Shown one piece after another: positions 22,406 to 33,424 of a stretch of 64,000 bases of DNA. The stretch is from Eucalyptus grandis (taxonomy: Eukaryota > Streptophyta > Magnoliopsida > Myrtales > Myrtaceae). Both the position numbers and the translations under genes were made by a program. Numbering within the stretch: the stretch's first letter is position 1; each line of letters opens with the position of its first letter. The notes below the pieces were generated by a model. That model made no database searches and was not told where the DNA came from. It saw only the letters and a program-made list of their open reading frames with translations. Location: positions 16,728,910 to 16,792,909 of the forward strand of contig NC_052621.1 of the NCBI RefSeq assembly GCF_016545825.1, in the 5' to 3' direction.

Positions 22406-22904
22406 TCGTCGTCATCCTCGCATTTATCACAACCCTCCTGCCACCCCACAGCTCGAACGGCTCTGCCGACGCCACTGCCAAGGTATACGCATAGTAAACA
22501 AAGGACTGGACCTCACGGAAGAAGAAGTTCCCGCATCTCACTTGTTTCTCCGCCAAGAAGGCGGCTCTCCAAGTAGCCCTATTGAGTTAATCGATCATGA
22601 GATTAGACACGATCGACCCAGCAACTCTCAATGTGGGGTATTCAGATCCGCTCACAATGCAAATGAACAGGATCATAGTCGATATCACTATCAAAATAGT
22701 CATCATAGTAGTCAGCACCATACAGCGAACGGAAGATTTATATCGTGGCATCCAATGCGAAAGGGGGGCGTGTGTCTGAGGCGGGTGGGGACGGTGAGGA
22801 AGGTCGGATGCATTGCGTTTATCCAGCTGATGTAAGCTCGGCAGAGGATGAGAAGTGGGGTAGGCCATGGCCACTGTTGTAGAGGTGGAATGCGGAGGAG
22901 CCAT
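22406..22904 (-). pseudogene. Possible LEA_2/NHL-like protein fragment
   Basis: On the minus strand a frame from 22,904 begins MAPPHSTSTTV and has a Pro/His-rich N-terminus, a hydrophobic segment (MVLTTMMTILIVISTMILFI) and then SEYPTLRVAGSIVSNLMID. This layout resembles LEA_2/NDR1-HIN1-like proteins: short basic N-terminus, one membrane anchor, then an 'xPxFxVxSxxVSNF'-like start of the LEA_2 domain. After a frameshift come AEKQVR, FVYYAYTLAVA and VVINARMTTTE. The resemblance is by layout and a few residues only. The frame is broken near 22,587, so it is at best a decayed gene. Confidence 0.4.
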
Positions 22905-22952
22905 GGAAAGAGGAAAAAAGGCCGAAAGTGAGAAACTTGGCATAAAATGTCA

Positions 22953-23585
22953 AATAATGATGGGGTGTGTTCCCCCAACTACAAGATTTTTCGAGGAAAT
23001 TAAATAAATAAAAATCCCACCCAGAGGGATTCTTTAGTTAAAAAATAAATTAAATAAAAAAATCTTAGGGAATTGACAAAGCTTTATTGAAAGCATCATC
23101 AGCATGAAATATTTGGCATTCCATGTAGAAAGACCAGTTTAAAGATCTATATTAAAAGACAAATAAATTTAGGATATCTATTGGCAACACCACCATGTAG
23201 AACATTTTTCACGCTTGCAATTGTGAAGAAAATATATATTCATCATTTAACAAAATGAACACAATTACTAATATTACTAATATTAATGCTTGAATCCTTA
23301 TTTATACAACTTAATGCATCGATATATTCAACTTGAGCCAAAGCATCCAAGTTAACTCAAAAACCAATTCATGATCATTTTGTAACCAACCAAAATTGAA
23401 ATTTATTTAGATATTTATGCTATATTGAATTTGTTTAATTAATTTTTTTGCTTTTCTTCCCTTTTCTATATTTTGTATAGCCCAACTTTTTCACTGTGCT
23501 AGCCAAATTTCAATTTAACATATCTTAAGTAGATGAGTATATATATTGTGTCTAAGTTTAGCAAATGCCACAACAAGACCCATTA
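22953..23585. repeat. Non-coding block duplicated at 40,203-40,823 (copy 1)
   Basis: The pair starts at 'ataatgatggggtgtg' and stays alignable through 'gcatcatcagcatgaa' to 'aaatgccacaac', in the same orientation with scattered changes. It probably marks the right part of the segmental duplication. No frame is conserved. Confidence 0.85.
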
Positions 23586-24311
23586 TAGTGTACAAAATTT
23601 TTCACTTGTTCGATAATGTTTAGGAATTTCATTAAATTAGTGAAATACACATGTTATATGAAAATATTGTTGCGAGTACACTATGAAAGAATTGAGTTTT
23701 ACATTTATCATCACCTAACCCTTTCGAGGGAGAGAGAGTCAAGTTTGAGGGTATTATCAATTTCGGACCGATGGCCTTCTATTGACTCAGGTTCTCACAA
23801 ACCCATACCTCACGCAACATCGGGTGTTCACGTTTTTAATCATTTAAGCCTATGCGAATTTTGACTAAGGAGTCGCCACTAGCCCTTTTACCTGATTATG
23901 TTAGCACTAAGACTTACATTCTTTCGGTACCTAACCTGATCACATGCTGGCTAACACCATAGTAGCCTATCTAAGAGTTTTAATAACATCCTCACCATTC
24001 TAGAGTAGGAAAGTAACATCCAAAATTGAAAAGCACAATCAATTATAATTGTAATAGGAAGCATGCAAGCATCCTAAAATTGTCCCTAAAAGAGAAAAAG
24101 ACAATAAAAAAGGAGAAGCCTATTGTAAAGCCATAAAGGCTTGTCCAATTTTAGGATCTACTCTCTTAGGGTTTTCCAAGTTTTTTTAATTATTTTCTAA
24201 ACTCTAATTTTTTTTATTGATTTTCAAATTTTCTAAATATTTTTATTATTTCCTAAAGTTTTTTAACATTTTTATCATTTTCTGAATTTCTAAATTTTTA
24301 TTTTCTAATTT

Positions 24312-24390
<79 letters not shown>

Positions 24391-26569
24391 TTTTTTACTA
24401 TTTTTAATATTAAAAAAGAATTCGAGCCGGTTGGACTGAAAAACTAGACTGTCTTAATTCCGGCCCACTCAGAGTTAATCAAACTGTTTTTGCCTCAGGC
24501 CTTCTTCTTCTTCTTCTGCAACTTTCACTGACGCTGGACAACCACCAGTAACTCCACAAGCATTCATTCCCAAAAGAAGAAAAAATAAATAAAAAAAAAA
24601 AAACTTGAATCCATGCACACCAACTCGGACAGTGGAGAATATATCGCAAAGTCACACGAAGACACAGCAAAATACAAAGAAATCGAGCAGGATTCGACGA
24701 ATATAAACGCAAACCTGAATCGGCTTGGAGTTTATGCGTGAAAATTCCTCGGCCTTCCTTCAGGCATTTTAGTAAACGCACGATACGCATTTCGGACAGC
24801 AAGCTTGAGGCTTAGTCTCGACACATGAAGGATTGAATCGACATTATTAGTCACAGATCAACCGATATTTCTATGCAAAGATGGCTACGATCTTGGAGAA
24901 AAAAAAAATGAATTTTGAGATCGGGGGTTGTCGAGAGAAAGAGCTCCTACCTGAGGTTTCAACGAACGGCTCCGATGTCTGGCGGGGATGTGGGGGGTGG
25001 AGTGAAAAACTCTCCTTTTTATCTTTACTCTCTCCGTCAAAAATCTCCAACCGAATCTTTTTCCTCCTTTTTGCTGAGCCAGCGTCGAGCCTCCTCCACG
25101 CGCCAGCTCAGCCCAAATTCTAGGCGGTTACCATGGGGTCCGCTTCGGTTACTCGCTCCGTTGCTCACTGCTCCCTCAGGTAGTGGCACGCTGACTTGGT
25201 CACCCGCGCGTCACTGTTCGTTTTCGGTCACCCACGCCCAGACTTCACCCATTGGTCTCTCTCTCTCTCTCTCTCTCTCCGCTTCTGCATCTGCCGGAAC
25301 AGTGACGATACTCCATCTCCGATCGACCCAAAAACGGATTCTGAGTCCCTGACAGCGCATCCACTGCTCAGCTCCATGCCTCCTCCCTCGCTGCCTCGCC
25401 GGCATCCAGCCGCCTTCATCTCCCAAAACGGCGCTGCCCACGACGACACGATGGCGAATCTCCTCATCTCCTCCCCTTCGACGACGAGAAGGCCGCCGCC
25501 GTCGGACCCTCCTCTCCATGGCCTCCAGCTACGCCTCCACCGCCCCCGCCCCTCCAGGTTCTACCATCAGTGGCGGCGGCGGTCGGCCATCGGGAACTCC
25601 CTCTCGTCCATGTCCGACAACGGCCGGCACCAGTCCAGGGGCGCGACGTGAAAAAAGAAGGAACGCAAGCGCAAGTGGAGAGTGTGGTGGGACCCGGACG
25701 ACACGTGGCACCATATGTCGTCCATTAAATGGGTCGGCCCCACGTCGTGGAGGCCTCTACCCGAGATTATCTCGTAAAACAATCAATGCAAATTAAATAA
25801 CTCTAATTAGTTTAGACTTAAAAGATTTAATTAAGATAAGAATTGACTTATTTAATACGTTAAAGTGGGGGTTCAGTTAATTCATTTAGCAGGAAAAAGT
25901 AATTGATGATAATTAAAATCTTATCTACAAATCATGGTTTTATGTTTCGAAAGAAATTATAGATATATAGTGACAGTCAAAAAACTATTTCTTTCATGTT
26001 TAACACTTGGAAGATTATTAACACTTCAAATGAGCTCTTTAAGTTCTTGACACTGATTTCTCAATATATGCATAAAATCAATATATTCATATAGATCGAA
26101 TAAGACTCTAAAAGAGTAGTCGACGTAATCTCTAATTCAAAATTATTTTGAACTGGAGACGTAATACAATCAACCGTTTATTCATGCAACTCTCTCCAAT
26201 TTATTTATTTTTCTTGTCATTTACCCATAAAACAATATATAAATATTGTTGATTGGCTAAAGGCAAGGAATGCATAAATAAGTTGACGTATGGGCTCTTG
26301 CAAATGCGTGAGCCAGCCTAGCGTCACCCTTCGCATATCACAGGGTTTCAACAAAGTCAATTGAAATTTAATATGTTAACGGTGGTCGCAATTTCCTCCA
26401 TATTGTAAATTTGAAATAACCCGTATTTTTCTTTAGCCTCACTAGTAAAAAGTCCTACGTCCATGCGGTAATTATGGATCTGGTTTTTATTAATTCTCTT
26501 GTCATTACGACTAATGTATGATTTTTATTTTTTGGACTATGCTAGCATGACCTGGGCCATCCATTTTTG
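23586..26569. other. Non-genic; possible old gypsy-type LTR remnant and GC-rich low-complexity
   Basis: The stretch at 23,720-23,900 ('catcgggtgttcacg', 'aaggagtcgccactagcc') resembles a phrase common in plant Ty3-gypsy LTRs. This is from memory and unverified. An A/T-rich tract with a triplet palindrome follows. At 25,000-25,790 lies a GC-rich segment with a CT-repeat (25,256-25,279) and Pro/Arg/Ser-rich frames in several phases that match no family I know. 25,800-26,569 is A/T-rich intergenic sequence. Confidence 0.35.
24313..24388. repeat. (TAA)n/(TTA)n perfect palindrome
   Basis: About 12 TAA units run directly into about 12 TTA units, giving a self-complementary tract of roughly 75 bp centred near 24,350. 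Confidence 0.95.
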
Positions 26570-29365
26570 TATAATGGGCAAGTGGACATAAATTTGCTCT
26601 GGAAAACGATTCTGTTTTTGCATGTGTGCAATATTTGAAGAAACAAATCTAATGATGTCCAAGAAAGAGAAATTTATGAGGAATTGACTTCCTATTTCAT
26701 ATTGTGGATATTAGTCCAAAATCAAAAAATTGATATCACTTAAGTCAAATGTTGAAAATTTACATATTATAAATAAAAATATTCACATTTCATAGAGTTT
26801 TGCTCTTATAACATAAAATCGGAAATTCTTTGTATACTATCATAACCATTATTTAAAAAAAAAAAAAATTCATTGTTGCACTTTGTTACGATAAAAGTTT
26901 GTCGAACGTCTTCATGAAATGCTGGAAAGTTTTGAAAATATTGAAATATAAAAAATACTATAGTGTACTTTCGGTGCATTTGTGAAATCCTGAAGGGTAC
27001 AAATGGTTCTTTTTATTTTTCTTTCTTTCTTTAAATTTTATGACGTTATCTCTTTGACTTTTATTTATTACGAAACATTTGGAAATTTTCAAAAATATTC
27101 AATACCAAATACTGAATTGTACAATTGATTTGTTTTTAGAACTTAGAGAAGGAGTCTAAGTAGTAAGTCTTTACTATAAATAGAAAATTTTTATCCCAGA
27201 TGAGTATCTTATTATTATTGTTGTTATTGCTATTATTAGTAGCAGTAGTATTTTACATTTTCTTCGCATTATTTCTTAAGTCAGCTTCTGAAATTAAAGG
27301 ACAATGTTGCACTATCTTTGGACAGGTGGACCCACCTGTACATGCTTGCAAAGTCCAAGCCATACATGCAAAATTGCCGAGATATTCTACATTCTTTGTG
27401 GAAATCGGAAAGTGTTCAGAGATCCTATTTAACATTTGTATTAAGGATATATAAAAAAAAAATGGTTTAGGATAAACATATTATAGTGGGTAAACTTGGG
27501 GGTTTTTTATGACTTTTTTCATACTTAAAATAAAAATAAAAAGATGAGAAGTAATAAGTCAATGTACCCTTTCTTTTCGACCCAAAAAAATAAAAAAGAT
27601 CAAGTAGCAATTTCTTGATTTCTCAAAGGGTTTGTTAAGGGACCCTCCAGAAGGGACGTGCTTATGGTCTTTGGATCATATGGGGGTGCAAGCATCATAA
27701 CCCCTCTTTCCATTAAAGCTTGTTGTGACACTAAAGTCCCAAAAATGACAATTAAGGTAGAAGGTTCCAATGCATAACTCATGACATGAATGAAGTCCCA
27801 AAATGACTCACCCAAAAGCTCCTCCAAATCAAATGAAAAGTAACCTCACCCCAAAGCTCCTCCAAATCAAATGAAAAGTGGAAGCCATAATCCATTTGTT
27901 GTTCTCAGCCAAAATTTCGAGTTCGAGCAAATTTCAATTTTGTCCACGTGTGTTTTGGGTGTTTGGTATGTGTACGTCGCATCGCCGGCCTCGACAGGCT
28001 TCATCTAGAAAACCCCAAATGAGGAGGTAAAAATCATAGGCGATTCTAGTTAATAGATGGAGCCAAATCGTTGTAGCTTTATTTGATGACCTTATGTGGT
28101 CAATGAAGCCGGAGGCATCATTTAACGTCTATTTTATGGGGAAAAAAACACACAACGTTTTGGTTGTAGCTTTTTTTACTCAATTAGTCAACAAAAATTA
28201 CTAAGGAAATCAAATTTCAAAATATACAAGGCAATTTATGTAAAAAGTGCAAAGATAGAAAAGGAAGGGAGGGAGGGGGATGAAATTGGCCTTATTTTTC
28301 TCCCTTCCGGCAACTACTGTCTATTCCGAAGTTCACTATGATTGGAAAACAAATAATTATTCTAGACAGATCGTCATCTTATTTAGAGTCACTCGGGATT
28401 ATAATGTCTTTGCCCCAATGTAATGCTCGGCTGATTAAATTGACATTAGTAAAAGGGTGAAAATATAGTCCGCAAATGTTCATTCCATGTTTTCATTGAG
28501 GAGGAGATTTTGTAAGTAGGTTATTCTTTATATTTATATCTTTGCCTTTTATTTTTAGTATTAGAGTTGATAGGCGATCTTTAAGACTAATTATGTTTTT
28601 AAATATCTTTATAAAAGTAGAAAATAAAATCTTGCTATTGTTCTTTTTGTGAATTTTCAAACTAAAATTAAAAGTTTGATTTCACATTTGGCCAGGCAAC
28701 AAGAATTCCTTAACGATATTATATCCATGTATACAAATTACCAAGACTTAGAAGTGATGGTTTGCTTTTGCAAATAAACTTGAAAATGATGATTATTATT
28801 CGGCATTCTCAATGCTCGAGTTTTAAGTAATGAATATGTGTAACCTGTTATAATCGATCATTTATTTTAACTAAATGCAAAAATATATGTATTCTCTAAT
28901 TGTAAATCAATTTACATATTTCATCTAAAAAAATTAAGTTACCTGCTAATGTGCTTGAATTTTGATGTAAAGTGCTTGATAAATCACTTATTGGCTAAAT
29001 GAAAAAAGAAACTATCTTTAGTTAATTATTGTAGTCAATCTAACTAACAAAATAATGCATTTTATTTTTGAAATTAGAAAACTTAATATTACCCTTAATG
29101 GCCCTCGTAATCGATGAACATCTCACTTGATATACCCTTAATATAGGTGCCAGGTAGGATCTCTAAAAACTTTCCGAAGAATGTAAATGTCGCAACAATT
29201 TTGCATGAATGGCTTGGACATTGCAAGCGTGTATAGGTGGGTCCACTTGTCTTTAATTCCTAAAATATTTTCCTTTAATTTTAGATGCAATTTAAAAAAA
29301 CAATGTTAAGAAATTGTGAAATAATACCGTTACTGCTGCTGCTGCTAATAATAGTAGTAGTAGTA

Positions 29366-29422
<57 letters not shown>

Positions 29423-29540
29423 TACTTGTTTGGGATAAATTTTTCTAGATATAGTAAAGACTTAATTTCTCTAAGTTTTGAAAATATCAATTGCACAGTT
29501 CAGTATTTGATATTCACTATTTTGAAGATTTCCAAATATT
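26570..29540. mobile_element. Long-TIR (foldback/MULE-like) non-autonomous element, copy B
   Basis: The left arm (about 26,570-27,460) is inverted relative to 1,835-2,960 of copy A and to 29,080-29,540 here. Examples are 'aaacaaatctaatgat' at about 26,642, its complement 'atcattagatttgttt' at 2,886, and 'gtggacccacc' at 27,329. The core (27,460-29,080) is collinear with 216-1,834 of copy A and non-coding. GTT/ATT and (AAT)n triplet runs occur at the mirrored positions 27,208-27,248 and 29,368-29,420. The right arm is disturbed beyond 29,540. Confidence 0.65.
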
Positions 29541-29869
29541 TTGTAATAAATAAATAAAAATGAAGGAAAAAATGAATGATATATAAAAAAAACTGATGAA
29601 AATGAAAAAAATCGAGCAGATAGTGCCGGTGTGTCATTTTTATTTACAATATGCCCATTTTTTGGTGTCAATTTTTAATTTTGGACCTTGGGCCCATCTT
29701 TTTTTATCATTAGATTTGTTTATTCCTACTTTGGATGGTTGCCAAATTTATGTTCATCTCTGTATTTCCATTTTTTTATAGCCCATCTCTTTGATATATA
29801 AAAAAATGTGTCTTGGCAGGGCAGCTTTTTTTCCCTTTGGCCCGTCTTTCACCCATCTCTTTTGCAGTG
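29541..29869. other. Patchwork block: alternating pieces of the arm and its flank
   Basis: Compared with copy A, this block alternates short pieces of two separate places. From the arm (2,760-2,950) come 'tttttatttacaatatg', 'ggtgtcaattttt', 'aattttggacc', 'tcattagatttgttt' and 'aaatttatg'. From the flank (3,085-3,250) come 'gccggtgtgtca', 'cccatttttt', 'ttgggc.catctttttt', 'catctctgtatttc' and 'gcccatctctttt'. The phrase 'gtgtcttggc' occurs twice. No single rearrangement explains it. Confidence 0.7.
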
Positions 29870-30310
29870 TCTTGGCGACAATAATTTTGTTGGAATTGTA
29901 AACGGTTCGGGTACGGATTGGGAGAGGCCCAATTCTTCGAGGCCCGTCGTCCAATCCAATGTTAAGCCGAGCGGCGAAGGAGAGAAAAAGAAGAGAGCAG
30001 CGGAACGAGGGTTTCTTTCTGCTGTTATTCTCAAGGAAAGTGGAGGCACATGTGCAGGTATTTTGATCTGAATGTATGCACTCGTATATAGCGCAAAGGA
30101 AATAGGTTCATCATTTTGTCGGTGTTTACAAGAACAGGAGAAAATCCTAATAATTCCCTCTCCAAGAGGACGTTGAAGACGACATTAACGTTGAAGAGGA
30201 TGACCTGACGGATGATGTGCTGGATGTCGACGAGAACTACTGCAGAGGTGACGAAATATCCAAGGCTGAAGCAGGTCTTACCACTCCACAACCCGATAAT
30301 ACTAGTCACT
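29870..30310 (+). other. Unidentified conserved ORF-bearing block, copy B
   Basis: Counterpart of 3,240-3,720, with the same possible donor 'gcag|gtatttt' near 30,057 and the same acidic-peptide region. A one-base loss ('attccctctcc' against 'attcctctctcc') puts the acidic frame out of register. Product unknown. Confidence 0.3.
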
Positions 30311-30383
30311 AGCTAACGAAGCCAGCGTCTTCCCGTGCTGTTTCCCATCCAAGTAATTCCCTTTCATCATGGCTGTCGCTGGT

Positions 30384-31085
30384 TATTTAGCTACTTCTTT
30401 CGTAGGGAGTGTTTGTATAGTTGCTCTATTTTTGCTTTTTAGTTTCCCATGGATATGAATTATGTTTGCCTATCCCATGTGAGATTAAGATCAAGTATTG
30501 GTGTGAGATCGGATTGCTACATAGATAATTTTCCAAAGCTGTCTTTTGTGTCTCAATGTGAACGGCACCATACTCTTGATATTGGGGGTTAAATCTATTA
30601 GCAGCCTCTCTCGACGATGAAGCTTTACATGAAGAACAGCCTTCCTCTGGCTATTGTTATGAAAAGTATCACGGGAGAAGATCCGATAGACACCCTCATC
30701 TCTCTCCCGAATGATTTATGTATGTAAAATCAAACATGGAATTTTAGAAAACGTAATCGTGAAAAGAAGGCCCAAAAAAATTTGGACCAGAAAAGATCAA
30801 ATCTAAGTGTAAGGTTTGCGGCCCAAAATTGACAAAACCCAGAGGTACCCGTCGCCGCCGGATCTCCACCGGGGCGGGCAAAGGGACCAACGAGGGTTGA
30901 ATCTCTGGCGTTGTGTACGGCGGAGCCTCCGGCGACGAGTCAGTGAGGTTGTAGCCGCGGGAGCGAGGGTGTCGAGCTCGGCGAGAAGGACGCAGGCGGT
31001 GCTGGGAGGCTGAGGAGCGTAAGGCGAGCGTTCCACAGAAGAGGATGAGGGCGGTTTTGGCGTGGGCGTAGTTCAGGATTGTAAA
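30384..31085. other. Duplicated unidentified block, copy B
   Basis: Counterpart of 4,408-5,000. An extra 'aattttagaaaacgtaatc' segment (30,740-30,880) is absent in A. The minus-strand Arg/Pro-rich frame differs from that in copy A. No product recognised. Confidence 0.3.
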
Positions 31086-31189
31086 TCAATTCAATTGCCA
31101 CCACAACCATTGAGTCAGGATCGTGCTTTGTAGATCTCTACGGTTATAAAAAATTCAGCATCACACAAACATGCGTTGTGGTAAGATTT

Positions 31190-31350
31190 TTAGGATCGAA
31201 TGATTGTAGATGCCTAATAAAACAATCATAGCATGAGGCCTGTTTTTTATTTATTTTTTGCATATGACGATTAAAACCAAGATTTGGTAGTTTAATGGTA
31301 AATCTGCCTTTTATTACCACAAATGAGATGAGTGCCAATTGAACTCCTTA
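31190..31350. repeat. Direct repeat of 32,333-32,495
   Basis: The segment from 'ggatcgaatgattgtagatg' to 'gatgagtgcc.attgaactc' occurs here, at 32,333-32,495 and once in copy A (10,597-10,770). Copy B therefore carries an extra local copy about 1.1 kb upstream of the collinear one. Confidence 0.85.
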
Positions 31351-32824
31351 TACTCTCAACGGGGAGAGAAGATTATTTCACGTAATATTTGTCTTATATG
31401 GCAGCTAAGAGATGCTGAGTGATAAATCATACTGAAAGGTATTACGCTATTTTTCCCTTCATGGAGCCAATCGATTTCAGGAGTAATTGATCATGGATCT
31501 AAAATTACGAAACTTACCTTGGAACTCCTGATTCCAGAAGATCATAATTAGCAATCTAATTGGTGGGATTTGATCGTTTACGTCTTTGGACAAAAAGAAA
31601 ATGCTTACATTAAAAAAAAAAAACTGCACCACTTCACTACAAAAACATCCACCAATTAGGTGGTTATGTTGTTTGTTGATGTTATAGACCATGAATCAAA
31701 TCTTTATAGGTCCAATTTTTTTTTTCCCACTCCTGAAAAAGAGATTTTAAACCGGTTCGGCTAGAGAGCCAAACCGAACTTTTGCTGACTTAATTTCACC
31801 AGACAAAAAGGCAAACTAATTTGTTCGAGAGCCCACCGGTCACCTGTCCATTCGATGTTCGGATTAAACAGGACTTGACGCTCCCCTCTACTCCTTCCCA
31901 CACCCTTGGGTTCCTGCAAAACTCGGGCACGTGAGGGCGTGCTCCTATCGAAAATGAGGTCGCTTTGGGCGGAAACAATGCACTAGGAGAACACACTTCA
32001 CCTTTCTTCGAATGAAATGAACAAAGGGCTGCGTGTTAAGACAAATAGCAGCGAAATCTCAACTAGCCCGTAGAATCAACGTCAGGAGTCAACGCACGCT
32101 CCTACTTGTCTTATCTGGTTGTCTACATTTGGTACGACCAATGGCAAAAGCAGAGGCCTCAAGAGTGGCTTCTCACTAAAATGACCCTTTTATCCTTGCA
32201 TTGATCTCTTGAAATTTTCCCTTTCTTTTCTTGCGTAGCCTTTTCTTTTTTCCTTCCGACACATTAAAATTTTAGAAATGTCAAATCTGAAAATTCCAAA
32301 TTAAAAGGTAGGTGAATATGAGGCTCGAGCTGAGGATCGAATGATTGTAGATGCCTAATAAAACAATCATAGCATGAGGCGTGTTATTTTTGTTTTTTCA
32401 TTTTTTTTGCATACCACGATTAAAACCAAGATTTGGTAGTTTAATGGCAAATCTCGTTGTGCCTTCTATTACCACGAATGAGATGAGTGCCGATTGAACT
32501 CCCGAGGTGCTCCTTATATTTAGTTTAATGGCAAACCTTCATTCTCTTGCCCTCTCTTGCCATGATCACTTTTGCACGTTATTGGTTTCGATTTTCAAAA
32601 AATATGTTGGGATAGCAAATTTTTAAAAATCAAACCGAATTACACGTGCAATGTATGTGCGATACATGTGCAATATACGTGCAATATACTTTCTCAAGGA
32701 AAATGATGGGGAAGATGTATTTGGAGCAGTCAATAAAATGGGTTGGAAAAAGGCAAAGAGATGTGATAATCGAATGCTTGAATAGATAGACCCACCTTAT
32801 GCAAAATCTAATTCGAAGGTCTAT

Positions 32825-33424
32825 GTTGGAAAAGTCGTTGTATCTATACTTCTCAAAAAAGCGAGGGGCAAAGAGTATCATGGTGTCTATGACGGACGCA
32901 TTGAGTTGGGTGGAAGATGTCCCGCCACGTGCCGATTTTCCAGTTGGTGTTCATAATGTCATCGTCGCAGTCCTCGGGTATGCCAACATCCTTCTTGATT
33001 TGGGCAAGCTTGTTCCTCAAATTTGGAGGTCTTGGTGAGGATGGGCTAGGCGAGGCCTAGGCGGCCCCGCATGATGAGCCACTCAGGCAATTCTAGCATG
33101 GGAGAAATATGAAAGTAGGCACAAGTACAATCGAGAGGATTGCTTCCGCAATAAGCATCCAACACCATGCATGGTTGAGGTGGAGATAGGAGAGAATATA
33201 ATTGGATAGATTGCTGAATAAGGTGCCAATGTTGATACACACCTAAACCGTGTAAACAAAAAATGAAAAAGATGCCACAAAATTGGGGGGAAAAAAAGAA
33301 ATGAAAATAAATGACTACCTCAGGTATAGAGATCAAGATGTCACGGGAGAAGGCCGCGGAGATGTCGGTGGCAAAGTTGGTGCCGAGGTTGGCCATGGAG
33401 TGGCCCACTGGAAGACGACATAAC
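32825..33424 (-). pseudogene. Polyol/monosaccharide transporter (PLT-like) pseudogene, copy B
   Basis: Duplicate of the copy A pseudogene. The minus strand shows ATDISAAFSRDILISIPE, then the frame with NIGTLF and the W-R-M-like 'WCWMLIAEAILS' region, ELPEWLIMRG (closer to the family's ESPRWLVMKG than copy A's ELLEWLIMRG) and MILFAPRFFEKYRYND. The piece for the first membrane segment of copy A (GAIFFVGSFIMGF) is missing, because homology stops at 33,424 where copia sequence begins. Frames are shifted as in copy A, so the gene was already dead before the duplication. Confidence 0.75.

Noticed and set aside
24915..25796. Series of Pro/Arg/Ser-rich ORFs up to 151 residues
   Set aside because: Low-complexity GC-rich sequence with frames open in several phases on both strands; no family recognised and no shared frame.
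29285..29557. Poly-isoleucine ORFs on both strands
   Set aside because: They are translations of an (AAT)n microsatellite.
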